NCBI GenBank assembly: GCA_910587915.1 | Contig: CAJUOB010000018.1 | Span: forward strand, 1 to 56,053 | Length of the DNA: 56,053 nt | From: an uncultured Muribaculaceae bacterium | GTDB lineage: Bacteria; Bacteroidota; Bacteroidia; Bacteroidales; Muribaculaceae | Reading direction: 5' to 3' | Shown here: positions 1 to 7,981 of the stretch, piece after piece | How positions within the stretch are numbered: position 1 is the stretch's first letter | Layout of the letters: the number at the start of each line of letters is the position of its first letter | Notes under the pieces: generated by a model | What the model was told of the DNA's origin: nothing | The model's input: the letters and a program-made list of their open reading frames with translations, nothing else | The model's database searches: none | Made by a program: the position numbers and the translations under genes

Positions 1-962
1 TGACGGAGACAGTGAAAGGAGAGTTTCTTCTCGATGCCAGCTGCCTTAACCCATTTCTTGAATGGTTGTTGTGCCATAGAGCGACGGAAACCTTTGAAGA
101 TAAGTCCTTCGCCTCGCTCGCCGCAGTATTTGAGTGCTTCGTCGCTGACGGGGAGTGTGGCTTCCGTATCAGTTTTCTCTGTGCAGAGTCGTATGCAATA
201 GCCGCCATCAGGGCTACGCTCGATGTTTTCCCAGCGCAGTTGCAACAGGTCGCTGAAACGAAGCCCGGTAAACAGCCCGAACATTGATGCTCGTTTGAGA
301 ACAGGCACCTCACATTCGGTTGCATCGAGAATCTTCATCTCGTCGAGCGTCAGATATTCCTTCTTAACCTCCTGCCACTTGATGCCTTCAAGGAAGTCAT
401 TGACGTTCTCGGTGATATATTTCTCCTTGTATGCCATTTTCAGCAGGCAACGGAATGTTGACCAGTAGCCGGCTGCCGAGTTGTTGGAGAGAGGTATCTT
501 CTTATCCGGGTGACGCAGGTTGTGTGCATAGAGCAGATACTCCCGGAAGTCCTCGCACAAGCTGGCGGTAACATCGCCGAATGTGCAGCTGCCACCGCAG
601 AACTTCTTGAAGTGGAGATAGACGCATATCCATTTGTCATACTTGCTCTTCGCTTTCTTCTCGAAGTAGGAGAGGAAGTCCATCTTCTGTTTTGCCTTGT
701 CAAGGAATCCGAACTGTTCGTTGATAAGGCTCTGGTAACGGATGCAGCGGATAGCCTCGGCTTTCTCTTCCATTTCCTGATTGAAACGACGTTGCATCTC
801 GTTGGCAGGTTCAGCATAGATGACAATGCCGAGGGTTTCGCGGCGCGTCATCTTGTTGGTGTGGGGATTGCGTATCGCCGGATAATAATCGAGGTAGAGC
901 GATACTTTTCCTCCGACATACGGACGACGACGGAGGAACACTTTGGTGCAGGTGTTTGTCAT
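1..962 (-). CDS. tyrosine-type site-specific integrase, C terminus cut by window start
   Basis: I translated this open frame directly: it starts at the ATG at 962 (MTNTCTKVFLRRR...) and runs off the left edge without a stop, so about 320 residues are visible. The N-terminal ~100 residues look like the arm-binding domain of Bacteroides integrases. A SAM-like core-binding region follows, then the catalytic domain with the first arginine in FTGLRFSDLLQLRW (about residue 235) and the start of the HxLR box (SFHCLR) at the very edge. The catalytic tyrosine lies outside the window. It should cut and rejoin DNA at an attachment site for an integrated element extending to the left. It lies downstream of the helix-turn-helix regulator gene on the same strand, 113 bases away, and has its own promoter-like sequence in that gap. 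Confidence 0.9.
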   Translation of the reverse strand, partial: MTNTCTKVFLRRRPYVGGKVSLYLDYYPAIRNPHTNKMTRRETLGIVIYAEPANEMQRRFNQEMEEKAEAIRCIRYQSLINEQFGFLDKAKQKMDFLSYFEKKAKSKYDKWICVYLHFKKFCGGSCTFGDVTASLCEDFREYLLYAHNLRHPDKKIPLSNNSAAGYWSTFRCLLKMAYKEKYITENVNDFLEGIKWQEVKKEYLTLDEMKILDATECEVPVLKRASMFGLFTGLRFSDLLQLRWENIERSPDGGYCIRLCTEKTDTEATLPVSDEALKYCGERGEGLIFKGFRRSMAQQPFKKWVKAAGIEKKLSFHCLR

Positions 963-998
963 TGCATTTATGGGGTTTGAGAGTTTGAAAATCAGTTG

Positions 999-1029
999 CA
1001 AAGGTATGTGGAGATGCAAAGGGGAACAA
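999..1029 (-). promoter_or_regulatory. Bacteroidales-type promoter of the integrase gene
   Basis: On the minus strand TTG (1029-1027), a 20-base spacer and TACCTTTG (1006-999) match the Bacteroides primary sigma consensus TTTG/TTG-N20-TAnnTTTG. The ATG of the integrase is 37 bases downstream. Two GTCTC words (1034-1038 and 1065-1069) lie immediately upstream, the same word that is repeated four times ahead of the neighbouring regulator gene. Confidence 0.6.
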
Positions 1030-1075
1030 TGCCGTCTCCGGCGGTTCCAATGTTTCTCAAAACCGTCTCCACTGG

Positions 1076-1975
1076 CTAAATCTCCGGAGAACCAAGCAGA
1101 GAATCAAGCTCAGAGCGGAGAATCAGTGTGTATTTGCCTTTCTTCTCACGGGTGATGCTGTGGTACTTCAGATAATGGTGAAGCTGGTCGCGGGTCAGAT
1201 TATATTTCGCCATCGCTTCGGGATAGGTGTAATACTCCGGCTCCTTTGGTGCCACCTGACCTTTCGCCAAATCGAAGTGATATTTGGAATACATCACATA
1301 GTTTCCCTGTTTCTTTTTAGGAATTCCTTCCTTCGACACGAGCGTATAGATGGCAGATAGTGTCATGCCGTACTTGGCTTGAATATCCGCCACGGTGTAC
1401 CATTCGGATATTTCCTCCTTCGGTTGTTGATTGGCAAAATAGCGGTCGACATGGCTCCGACTCCAGAGCGTTTTACCCCGGCTTTGCGTCTTAGGCCAGC
1501 CCTCGCGCTCGGCAATCTTATACATTCCCGAATTGGACACACCGTATTTCTCCTGCACCTCCTTTGAAGTATAGAACTCAGTGATGGGTTCTCGTCCCGG
1601 CTTTTCGCGTTTGAGATACTTATGACCTTTCTCAAATAATAGGTCAATATCCTGCCGCCGTACCAGTGTCTTGCCTTTGAACTGCACGGTTGCGATAGCG
1701 TTGTCGGCAAAGTATCGGTAGATTGTGGCACGACTGACTCCGAGCAATCGGCATACCTGTGTCGGGGAAAGAAACTCCAGCTTTTCGATTTCGACCTTGC
1801 CTTCAAGCCGTGTTGAGTATTCCGCCTTGAACTCTTGGAGTTTCGCTTGCCGTTTCCTCTCTTTATAAGCGAGACCAGAACATCTGTGGCTACAATATTC
1901 CGTGGTAGTCTTGCGTGCGACAAATTCATTGCCGCACCACTTACATTTTTTGATGATTTCAATATTACTGCTCAT
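1076..1975 (-). CDS. regulator with N-terminal zinc-finger-like motif and four tandem excisionase-type HTH domains
   Basis: This 299-residue protein starts with a CxxC...CxxxC arrangement (CKWCGNEF and YCSHRC, residues 11-32) that looks like a small zinc finger. Four units that each resemble the MerR/excisionase HTH_17 fold follow: LSPTQVCRLLGVSRATIYRY (about 69-88), YTSKEVQEKYGVSNSGMYKI (about 135-155), YTVADIQAKYGMTLSAIYTL (about 193-212) and YTYPEAMAKYNLTRDQLHHY (about 248-268). Each pairs a conserved helix-turn-helix with a trailing wing (GKTLVRR, GKTLWSR, GNYVMYS, GKYTLIL). Such proteins usually accompany integrases of Bacteroidales mobile elements and act as excision factors or regulators. 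It probably controls the downstream integrase; DNA contacts are inferred, not seen. Confidence 0.8.
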   Translation of the reverse strand: MSSNIEIIKKCKWCGNEFVARKTTTEYCSHRCSGLAYKERKRQAKLQEFKAEYSTRLEGKVEIEKLEFLSPTQVCRLLGVSRATIYRYFADNAIATVQFKGKTLVRRQDIDLLFEKGHKYLKREKPGREPITEFYTSKEVQEKYGVSNSGMYKIAEREGWPKTQSRGKTLWSRSHVDRYFANQQPKEEISEWYTVADIQAKYGMTLSAIYTLVSKEGIPKKKQGNYVMYSKYHFDLAKGQVAPKEPEYYTYPEAMAKYNLTRDQLHHYLKYHSITREKKGKYTLILRSELDSLLGSPEI

Positions 1976-1993
1976 ATTCGCTTTATTGGTGGT

Positions 1994-2060
1994 TATTTCG
2001 CCAGTTATTTCGCCGAAAGTGTCTCATCGCGTCTCACTGCGTCTCATAGTGTCTCAAAAG
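1994..2060. repeat. phased direct repeats upstream of the four-HTH regulator
   Basis: Two adjacent copies of TTATTTCGCC (from 1994 and from 2005) are followed by four copies of GTCTCA at exactly 10-base spacing (2021, 2031, 2041, 2051), each followed by four variable bases. They lie 19 to 85 bases upstream of the regulator's start codon. Spacing of one helical turn puts all four copies on one face of the DNA, as expected for a cooperative operator or for arm/accessory sites of a recombination complex. Confidence 0.75.
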
Positions 2061-2169
2061 TCCACGACCTTGCGGCACGCATTGACGGGATTGACCGATT
2101 TGCTACAAATCGGGTACAAAAACACAGGTAAAAAGGGATGAAAAGCGGTTATATTGCAGTATAGGTACG

Positions 2170-2199
2170 AAAAAAGCCGCCCGATAACGAGCGACTTTT
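2170..2199 (-). terminator. rho-independent terminator of mnmE
   Basis: Read on the minus strand the hairpin is AAAAGTCGCTCG, a short loop, then CGGGCGGCTTTT followed by more T. The two apparent mismatches become G-U pairs in minus-strand RNA, which shows that the structure serves mnmE rather than a plus-strand transcript. Confidence 0.8.
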
Positions 2200-2239
2200 C
2201 AATGTTTTACACCAGATGGCACCTGTTGTCACCAATAGG

Positions 2240-3589
2240 CTACTTGCCGATGCAAAAGCGCGTGAAGATGGATTGGAGGATTTCTGGGGTGGTGATGGTG
2301 CCGGTGACGGTGGAGAGGTGGTGGAGGGTTTCGCGGAGGAGTTGGGCGGCGAGGTCGGTGGGGATGCCGTCGTTGAGGGCTTGTATGAAGTCGGCGATGG
2401 ATGTGGCGGCCATTGTGAGGGCCTGTGCGTGGCGGGCGTTTGTCAGAAGGACTTCGGCGTTGTCGTTGTCGGCGATTTCTTCTATTTTTGTTTTTAGGGC
2501 TGTGCGGAGTTTATCGATTCCGGTGCCTTTTTTTGCTGAGATGGCAATCGCTCCGTCGGGTGTTGAGGTCCCGGGGAGATCGGTTTTATTGAAAACTGTT
2601 ATTATTCTTTTGGGGTCGATGTCCTTGAAGTCATCGAATGGCTGGAGCGGGTCGTTGTCGGTGGCATCGGCTACGAATATGACAATGCGCGCGTTTTCGG
2701 CAGCTTTGTGTGAGCGGTCGATGCCTATGCGTTCGATCTCGTCGTCGGTATGTCGGAGGCCGGCGGTGTCTTGAAAGCGTACGAGGTAGTCGCCGATCTC
2801 GATTGTGTCTTCCACGATGTCGCGTGTGGTTCCGTGGATGTCGCTCACAATGGCGCGATCGTCGCCGAGGAGTGCATTGAGGAGTGATGATTTTCCGGCG
2901 TTTGTTTTTCCGGTAATGGCTATGGGGATGCCGTTTTTGATGGCAGCTCCGGTATTGAATGTCGCTACGAGCCGTTGGATTTCTTCTTTTGTTTCTATAG
3001 CAAGGGCTGTGAGGCGATCGCGTGATGCGAATTCTACGTCTTCTTCCGAAAAGTCGAGTTCGAGTTCGAGCAGGCTTGCAAGTTCAATCAGGGAGTTGCG
3101 CAAGGTTTCGAGGCGGCGCGATACACTGCCTCGCATCTGATTCATTGCTATTCGGTGTGCTGCTCTCGATGATGATGATATTAAATCGGCAACGGCTTCG
3201 GCTTCGGCGAGGTCGAAGCGTCCGGCTGCGAAAGCTCGCTGTGTAAATTCGCCCCGTTCGGCAATTCGAGCACCGGCTTTGACGAGGGTATTGATGAGTT
3301 CGCGTTGGATCCATATGGATCCGTGTACGCTTATTTCCACGGTGTCTTCCGTGGTATATGATTTTGGTGAGCGAAAGATTGTGGCCACTCCTTGGTCGAG
3401 TACTTCGCCGTTTGTATCTATTATTTCGCCAAGGTGCGCGGTGTGGGTTGGTGCGTTTTCGAGCGGTTTGCCTTTCCATATTTTATCTGTTATGGCTATG
3501 GCATCGGGGCCGCTTATGCGGGCTACTGCAATTCCACCGGTCCCATGAGGGGTGGAGATAGCGCATATGGTGTCGTTGGATATTTTCAT
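2240..3589 (-). CDS. mnmE: tRNA modification GTPase MnmE (TrmE)
   Basis: A 449-residue MnmE, which with MnmG installs the carboxymethylaminomethyl (or aminomethyl) group on wobble uridine-34 of certain tRNAs. The N-terminal formyl-THF-binding domain (TPHGTGGIAVARISG near residue 15) is followed by a helical domain and an inserted G domain with GKTNAGKSSLLNAL (G1), TTRD (G2), DTAGLR (G3) and NKTD (G4). The protein ends in the family's invariant FCIGK tail, whose cysteine is needed for modification. The length is normal. It is last in a minus-strand group with bioA, bioF and a nuclease, and its start lies three bases after the nuclease stop. The integrated element begins just beyond its terminator. 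Confidence 0.97.
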   Translation of the reverse strand: MKISNDTICAISTPHGTGGIAVARISGPDAIAITDKIWKGKPLENAPTHTAHLGEIIDTNGEVLDQGVATIFRSPKSYTTEDTVEISVHGSIWIQRELINTLVKAGARIAERGEFTQRAFAAGRFDLAEAEAVADLISSSSRAAHRIAMNQMRGSVSRRLETLRNSLIELASLLELELDFSEEDVEFASRDRLTALAIETKEEIQRLVATFNTGAAIKNGIPIAITGKTNAGKSSLLNALLGDDRAIVSDIHGTTRDIVEDTIEIGDYLVRFQDTAGLRHTDDEIERIGIDRSHKAAENARIVIFVADATDNDPLQPFDDFKDIDPKRIITVFNKTDLPGTSTPDGAIAISAKKGTGIDKLRTALKTKIEEIADNDNAEVLLTNARHAQALTMAATSIADFIQALNDGIPTDLAAQLLRETLHHLSTVTGTITTPEILQSIFTRFCIGK

Positions 3590-3592
3590 TTG

Positions 3593-4471
3593 TCAAAAGT
3601 TTCTTTTTTCCCATCTGCGGAAGTTCGCATCGGATTCCACTTCGTTTTCAATATCGTCGGGCAGACATTTAAAAAAGTCGAAGCCTGTGATTTCCTCGAT
3701 CTGGTCTACACTCATGGCCAAGGTTTCGAGGCCTTCCTCGGGGGCGTCGTTAGGCATGATGAAGCCAATTGCTCTGGGTGGGATGGAGTAGGGTGCGAGT
3801 ATTACTTTGAAGAAGCGCTCCGGAACGGGTATGGCGGTTTCTCCAATGGTACGAGGCATGCGGTCGCTAAGCACCGGGCAGCATGCGATTATCAGAATGC
3901 TGTCGCGCGCCACCCACTCGCGGCATTTATTTTCGAGGGATGCCCATCGTCCTCCATTAAGGGCGTGGCTTTGCGGGCATATGTTTGTCAGGTAGTGGGA
4001 GTCGAGCATGGCCTGTTCGTCCCATTTCATATCGCCGGCAGGCACCATGTGACCGCGGTCGAAGCCTGAATTCCGATAGTCGCTGAGCGTGGGGCAACCA
4101 AGGACGTCGTCATCCGGGCGGAATTTAGAATTTCGTGGAAGTGAGCCCTGTGCTTTCTCTTTAGTCAATTCCCATACTGCATAGTTGGGCTGATGCATGG
4201 TAGGATTGAATGATATAGTGAAGCCGGTGTAGAAAAGTTTTATCTCCGGTGTTTCATCGGGAATTTCAATCTGCGCAAGGCATTCTGTGTCGACCTGTCC
4301 GTCTTTATAGTGTTTGTTGGTGCTCTGTCTGAGTATATTTCCACAGCAAGCAAGGATACTGCAGAATATTGCAGTGGCAGCCGTGATATATATGATGCCT
4401 TTTGAGCGTGGGGTGAGGCGCTTGGGGCGTTGTTTGCGACGCTTGCGATATAAATCTCGTTTTCCTGCCAT
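3593..4471 (-). CDS. membrane-anchored DNA/RNA non-specific endonuclease (NUC1/NucA family)
   Basis: A 292-residue protein with a very basic N terminus (KRDLYRKRRKQRPKRL), one hydrophobic segment at about residues 26-45 ending in cysteines, and a nuclease domain of the NUC1 fold. The diagnostic motif is DRGHM (about residue 138), where the histidine is the general base; a metal-binding asparagine is expected in the ALNGGRW stretch. The family degrades DNA and RNA without sequence preference, and the anchor suggests action outside the inner membrane. The start codon follows the bioF stop with one base between them, and mnmE follows after three bases, so it is almost certainly co-transcribed with unrelated metabolic genes. 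Confidence 0.88.
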   Translation of the reverse strand: MAGKRDLYRKRRKQRPKRLTPRSKGIIYITAATAIFCSILACCGNILRQSTNKHYKDGQVDTECLAQIEIPDETPEIKLFYTGFTISFNPTMHQPNYAVWELTKEKAQGSLPRNSKFRPDDDVLGCPTLSDYRNSGFDRGHMVPAGDMKWDEQAMLDSHYLTNICPQSHALNGGRWASLENKCREWVARDSILIIACCPVLSDRMPRTIGETAIPVPERFFKVILAPYSIPPRAIGFIMPNDAPEEGLETLAMSVDQIEEITGFDFFKCLPDDIENEVESDANFRRWEKRNF

Positions 4472-4472
4472 T

Positions 4473-5606
4473 TTAATTCAAATGAGAAAGTGCTGCTGAT
4501 AGGGTGTCTAATTTTGCCGGGTCAATGTTGGCTGCGATACTGAATCTGAGTCGGTCGGTACCCGGTGGTACGGTAGGAGTGCGGATGGGTAGGACAATGA
4601 AACCGTCGGAACGCAAGGATTTGGACCATGCAACCGCTTTTTCGGGATTTCCGGCTATCAATGGCTGGATATGTCCGGCATGGGAGGTGGTACCATACTG
4701 CGAAAGTATAGACGCGAGTTTCTGTCCCAGCATTTTTAATTGGCTCCGTGCAGAATCCATTTCGAGCATGTGCGAGAACACATGTTCGCTCCATGCTGCC
4801 ATAATAGGGGGTAGGGCAGTGGAGAATATGAAACTCCTGGCCTTGTTGATGAAGAAATTCCTTAATGTGGCACTGACAACAGCATATGCGCCGGCCGAGG
4901 CCAATGCTTTGCCGAAAGTTCCCACCACTATATCGATGTCTTTGCGGAATGGCGATGCTTCTGCCAGACCGAGTCCGGCTGGACCTTCCACCCCTACGGC
5001 ATGGGCCTCGTCGATATAGAGCATTGCCCCCGGCGTCGATCGTTTTACTTCGGCGAGGGCATCTATATCGGCATTGTCGCCGTCCATGCTGTATACGCTT
5101 TCGGCAATGATAACTATATGATTGTAGTCTGCCGCGGCTTTGCGGGCGAGAGTGGCCAGATGGGTGTAGTCGTTGTGGCGGAAACGTGCGAATGGCGCTC
5201 CCGATAGTTTTATTCCATCAATAATGCTGGCATGCACCAGTTTGTCGGCTATAATAAAAGTGCTTCCGACGGCGCCGAGTGCCGACACCATTCCGGTGTT
5301 GGCGTGGTAACCGCTGTTGAATAGCAAAACCGGCGACCCGTATGCCTTTGATAATCGGTTTTCGAGCGAAGAAAATGCGTTTTGGTGTGCAGCAAGCAGA
5401 CGTGAAGCCGATGCCGACATAGGCAGTGCGAAAACATCTTCCTTTTTGAAAAAATCCTCGCGCAGTTGGGCACTGGCTGCAAGCCCGAGGTAGTCGTTCG
5501 AACTTAGATCGACCAACTCGGCATCGGCATCTGTCAGGGCCACTGTCCGCAGATTGCCTGATGCTTGGAGATCGGCAAGGATCGCATCAATAGTTCCTTT
5601 CATCAC
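4473..5606 (-). CDS. bioF: 8-amino-7-oxononanoate synthase (biotin synthesis)
   Basis: A 377-residue alpha-oxoamine synthase that condenses pimeloyl thioester and L-alanine. Visible features are SSNDYLGLA near residue 35, the YHANTGM glycine-rich stretch, YIDEAHAVGVEGPAG, and the pyridoxal phosphate lysine in TFGKALASAGAY. BioF rather than a paralogue (Kbl, HemA) is favoured by the bioA gene immediately upstream, whose 3' end overlaps this gene's 5' end by 20 bases. The start could be either of two consecutive ATGs (5606 or 5603). Confidence 0.93.
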   Translation of the reverse strand: MMKGTIDAILADLQASGNLRTVALTDADAELVDLSSNDYLGLAASAQLREDFFKKEDVFALPMSASASRLLAAHQNAFSSLENRLSKAYGSPVLLFNSGYHANTGMVSALGAVGSTFIIADKLVHASIIDGIKLSGAPFARFRHNDYTHLATLARKAAADYNHIVIIAESVYSMDGDNADIDALAEVKRSTPGAMLYIDEAHAVGVEGPAGLGLAEASPFRKDIDIVVGTFGKALASAGAYAVVSATLRNFFINKARSFIFSTALPPIMAAWSEHVFSHMLEMDSARSQLKMLGQKLASILSQYGTTSHAGHIQPLIAGNPEKAVAWSKSLRSDGFIVLPIRTPTVPPGTDRLRFSIAANIDPAKLDTLSAALSHLN

Positions 5607-6885
5607 TTATTATTTCAATAAGGTTACTGCATAAGGTCTGTAATTGCTCATCGGAAATTATGTATGGCGGCATGATATATGCGTTCCGTCCGAATGGTCT
5701 TATCCATACGCCTTTGCGCACGCATTCTTTCTGGAATTTGCCCACATCGACACTGCGGTGCAGTTCTACGACACCTATTGATCCGAGCACTCTTACATCG
5801 GTCACACCAGGTATATCGCGGGCCGGCGCGAGTCCGGCCTTAAGCTGTGATTCGATGTTGAGCAACCGCGCTTCCATATTCTCTTCGGCAAGTATTCTTG
5901 CCGATTCTACGGCTATGGCGCATGCCAGAGGATTGGCCATGAATGTTGGCCCATGCATCAGTACCCCGGCTTCTCCTTGTGAAATTGTATCGGCTACTTT
6001 ACGGGTCGTCAGTACGGCACTCATGGTCAGATAGCCGCCGGTAAGACCTTTGCCTATACACATAATATCGGGTTCCACACCGGCATGTTCCCATGCGAAG
6101 CATTTGCCCGTGCGCCAGAATCCAGTGGCGATTTCATCGAAAATAAGCAGAATGCCATATTTATTGCATAGAGCTCGTGCCTGACGTAGGTATTCAGGAT
6201 GGTAGAACCACATTCCACCGGCTCCCTGTACTATGGGTTCGAGTATTAGAGCGGCTATTTCTTCACTTTTATCCAAGAAAAGCTGCTCAAGTGGAGCAAT
6301 GTCGGCTGGATTCCATTCTCCATCGAAGCGTGAGCTTGGCTGTGGCACGAAAAAGCGTACAGGCAGGGCCGATCCGAATGCTCCGTGCATGCCGGTCACG
6401 GGATCGCATACACTCATGGCATTCCAGGTATCGCCATGGTATCCGCTGCGGATTGTAGCAAAATTAGTCTTCCGATGGTCTCCCGATGCACTCACGGCTG
6501 CTTGTACGGCCATTTTCATGGCAACTTCGACGGCAACCGAGCCTGAGTCGGCATAAAAAATATTGTGCATTGACGGAGGGGCCATCGACAGAAGTATTTT
6601 ACCGAGTTCAATAGCGGGCTCATGAGTGAGTCCACCGAACATCACATGACTCATGTGCGATAGTTGGTCTATGGCAGCTTGATTCAGCCGTTGATTGTTA
6701 TAGCCATGTATAGCGCACCACCACGACGACATGCCGTCTATCAATTCTGTTCCGTCGGCAAGCGTTATGATAGCTCCGTCGCACGAAGCGACCTTATATG
6801 TGGGCAGAGGATTTATTGTCGATGTATAAGGATGCCACAGGTGTTCTCGGTCCCAGGCGTCATGCAGAGTGTTTTCAGTTTCCAT
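5587..6885 (-). CDS. bioA: adenosylmethionine-8-amino-7-oxononanoate aminotransferase
   Basis: A 432-residue class III aminotransferase that converts KAPA to DAPA using S-adenosylmethionine as amino donor. The N terminus (LHDAWDREHLWHPYTS) and DGMSSWWCAIHGYNN are characteristic of BioA, and the PLP lysine lies in GKGLTGGYLTMSAVL (about residue 275). It is first in the minus-strand group bioA-bioF-nuclease-mnmE. The next steps (bioD, bioB) are not in this window. A TAATTTTG promoter box ends only four bases before the start codon, so the message may be leaderless. Confidence 0.96.
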   Translation of the reverse strand: METENTLHDAWDREHLWHPYTSTINPLPTYKVASCDGAIITLADGTELIDGMSSWWCAIHGYNNQRLNQAAIDQLSHMSHVMFGGLTHEPAIELGKILLSMAPPSMHNIFYADSGSVAVEVAMKMAVQAAVSASGDHRKTNFATIRSGYHGDTWNAMSVCDPVTGMHGAFGSALPVRFFVPQPSSRFDGEWNPADIAPLEQLFLDKSEEIAALILEPIVQGAGGMWFYHPEYLRQARALCNKYGILLIFDEIATGFWRTGKCFAWEHAGVEPDIMCIGKGLTGGYLTMSAVLTTRKVADTISQGEAGVLMHGPTFMANPLACAIAVESARILAEENMEARLLNIESQLKAGLAPARDIPGVTDVRVLGSIGVVELHRSVDVGKFQKECVRKGVWIRPFGRNAYIMPPYIISDEQLQTLCSNLIEIISDERNY

Positions 6886-6889
6886 AATG

Positions 6890-6897
6890 CAAAATTA
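6890..6897 (-). promoter_or_regulatory. -7 promoter box directly ahead of bioA
   Basis: TAATTTTG on the minus strand matches TAnnTTTG. No TTTG box sits 20 bases upstream. The distance to the ATG (four bases) would place the transcription start at or next to the start codon. Confidence 0.45.
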
Positions 6898-6976
6898 GCT
6901 ATTTTCCTGTGTTTTGGTTGTAGTGCATATAATAAATTATAACCTCAACGCGTATTATAGTCATATACGACTCATC

Positions 6977-7906
6977 ATGAAAATATCGGTAATAACACCT
7001 GTGTATAATCGGGCAGATTGCGTTCTCAATTGTCTCGAAAGTGTGGCTGCTGAGAATATTGGCGGTGGCAAAGTGGAGCATGTCCTTGCCGACGATGGTT
7101 CCACCGACAACAGCGTGGAAGTCATTGAGAATTTTATTGCCACCCATCCTGATGTCAAACTGGTGCGTTTGCCTTATAATAAGGGTACAAATGCAGCCCG
7201 CAATGCTGCTATTGCAGCTGCCACGGGTGAGTTTGTGCTGTTTATAGATAGCGACGATCGACTGGCAAAAAACTCTATTTCTCTTATTGAGACAACAATC
7301 TTAGAAAATCCAGATTATATACACTATCTTTTTGGGTGTGATAGAGTAACTGAATTGACAAGTAAATATGGGAAATCTCATGTTTTTGATTTTAAAGATT
7401 TTTTATGGGGGGATGTGTATTGCGATTTTGCTCATGTCATAAAACGGTCGACTGCTGTTAAATTGCCATTTGATGAGAATTTGAGAATTCATGAATTTGT
7501 ATTTCATTTACGATTTTATAGGTTGGCAAGGAAAATCTTATATAATTCAGATATTGTATGGATAACTGATGACAGTCGTAATGATCGTGTCACATTTACC
7601 ACACGCAAGACTAACGACCGTGCACTTCGCGAGAGTCTTCTCTACACCAATCTGATGATTGACTTCTTTAAAGAGGATTTTATGGAAGATGAGCGTGGGC
7701 GTAGCCGACTCAGGGAGTTATATGAGGATAAATATAAGTACTCTGTTCTGTCTGGAAAATATTCCGATGCCGATGCTGTGCCCAAGACAGCCAGTCCGCT
7801 TGCCTATCGACTTGTGCGCTATACACATTCGGGACCTCTTATGTGGAATGCTGTTAAAATAGCCATGAGGCTTAAATGGCGTCTCAAAGATTTTCTTAGC
7901 AGATAA
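6977..7906 (+). CDS. family 2 glycosyltransferase
   Basis: I start this at the ATG at 6977 (MKISVITPVYNRADC), where GT2 homology begins; the frame is open 21 codons further up but that part is not protein-like. The 309-residue GT-A domain shows ISVITPVYNR, ADDGSTDNS (nucleotide and metal binding), NKGTNAARNAAI and the DxD-type FIDSDDR. It transfers an unknown sugar to an unknown acceptor. It stands alone, divergent from the bio genes. Roughly 7270-7580 is clearly richer in A+T than both ends of the gene, so the acceptor-side half may have been exchanged by recombination. Confidence 0.9.
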   Translation: MKISVITPVYNRADCVLNCLESVAAENIGGGKVEHVLADDGSTDNSVEVIENFIATHPDVKLVRLPYNKGTNAARNAAIAAATGEFVLFIDSDDRLAKNSISLIETTILENPDYIHYLFGCDRVTELTSKYGKSHVFDFKDFLWGDVYCDFAHVIKRSTAVKLPFDENLRIHEFVFHLRFYRLARKILYNSDIVWITDDSRNDRVTFTTRKTNDRALRESLLYTNLMIDFFKEDFMEDERGRSRLRELYEDKYKYSVLSGKYSDADAVPKTASPLAYRLVRYTHSGPLMWNAVKIAMRLKWRLKDFLSR

Positions 7907-7927
7907 TTATAGTAGATATAATAAAAA

Positions 7928-7960
7928 CACAGCCCGATGTAAGCGATACATCGGGCTGTG
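7928..7960. terminator. bidirectional terminator between convergent genes
   Basis: CACAGCCCGATGTA, a five-base loop, and TACATCGGGCTGTG form a perfect 14-bp stem. It is flanked by A-rich sequence on the left and GTTTTAT on the right, so it can terminate the glycosyltransferase (+) and the transporter (-). Confidence 0.85.
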
Positions 7961-7981
7961 GTTTTATGTATGTTTTTGGCG

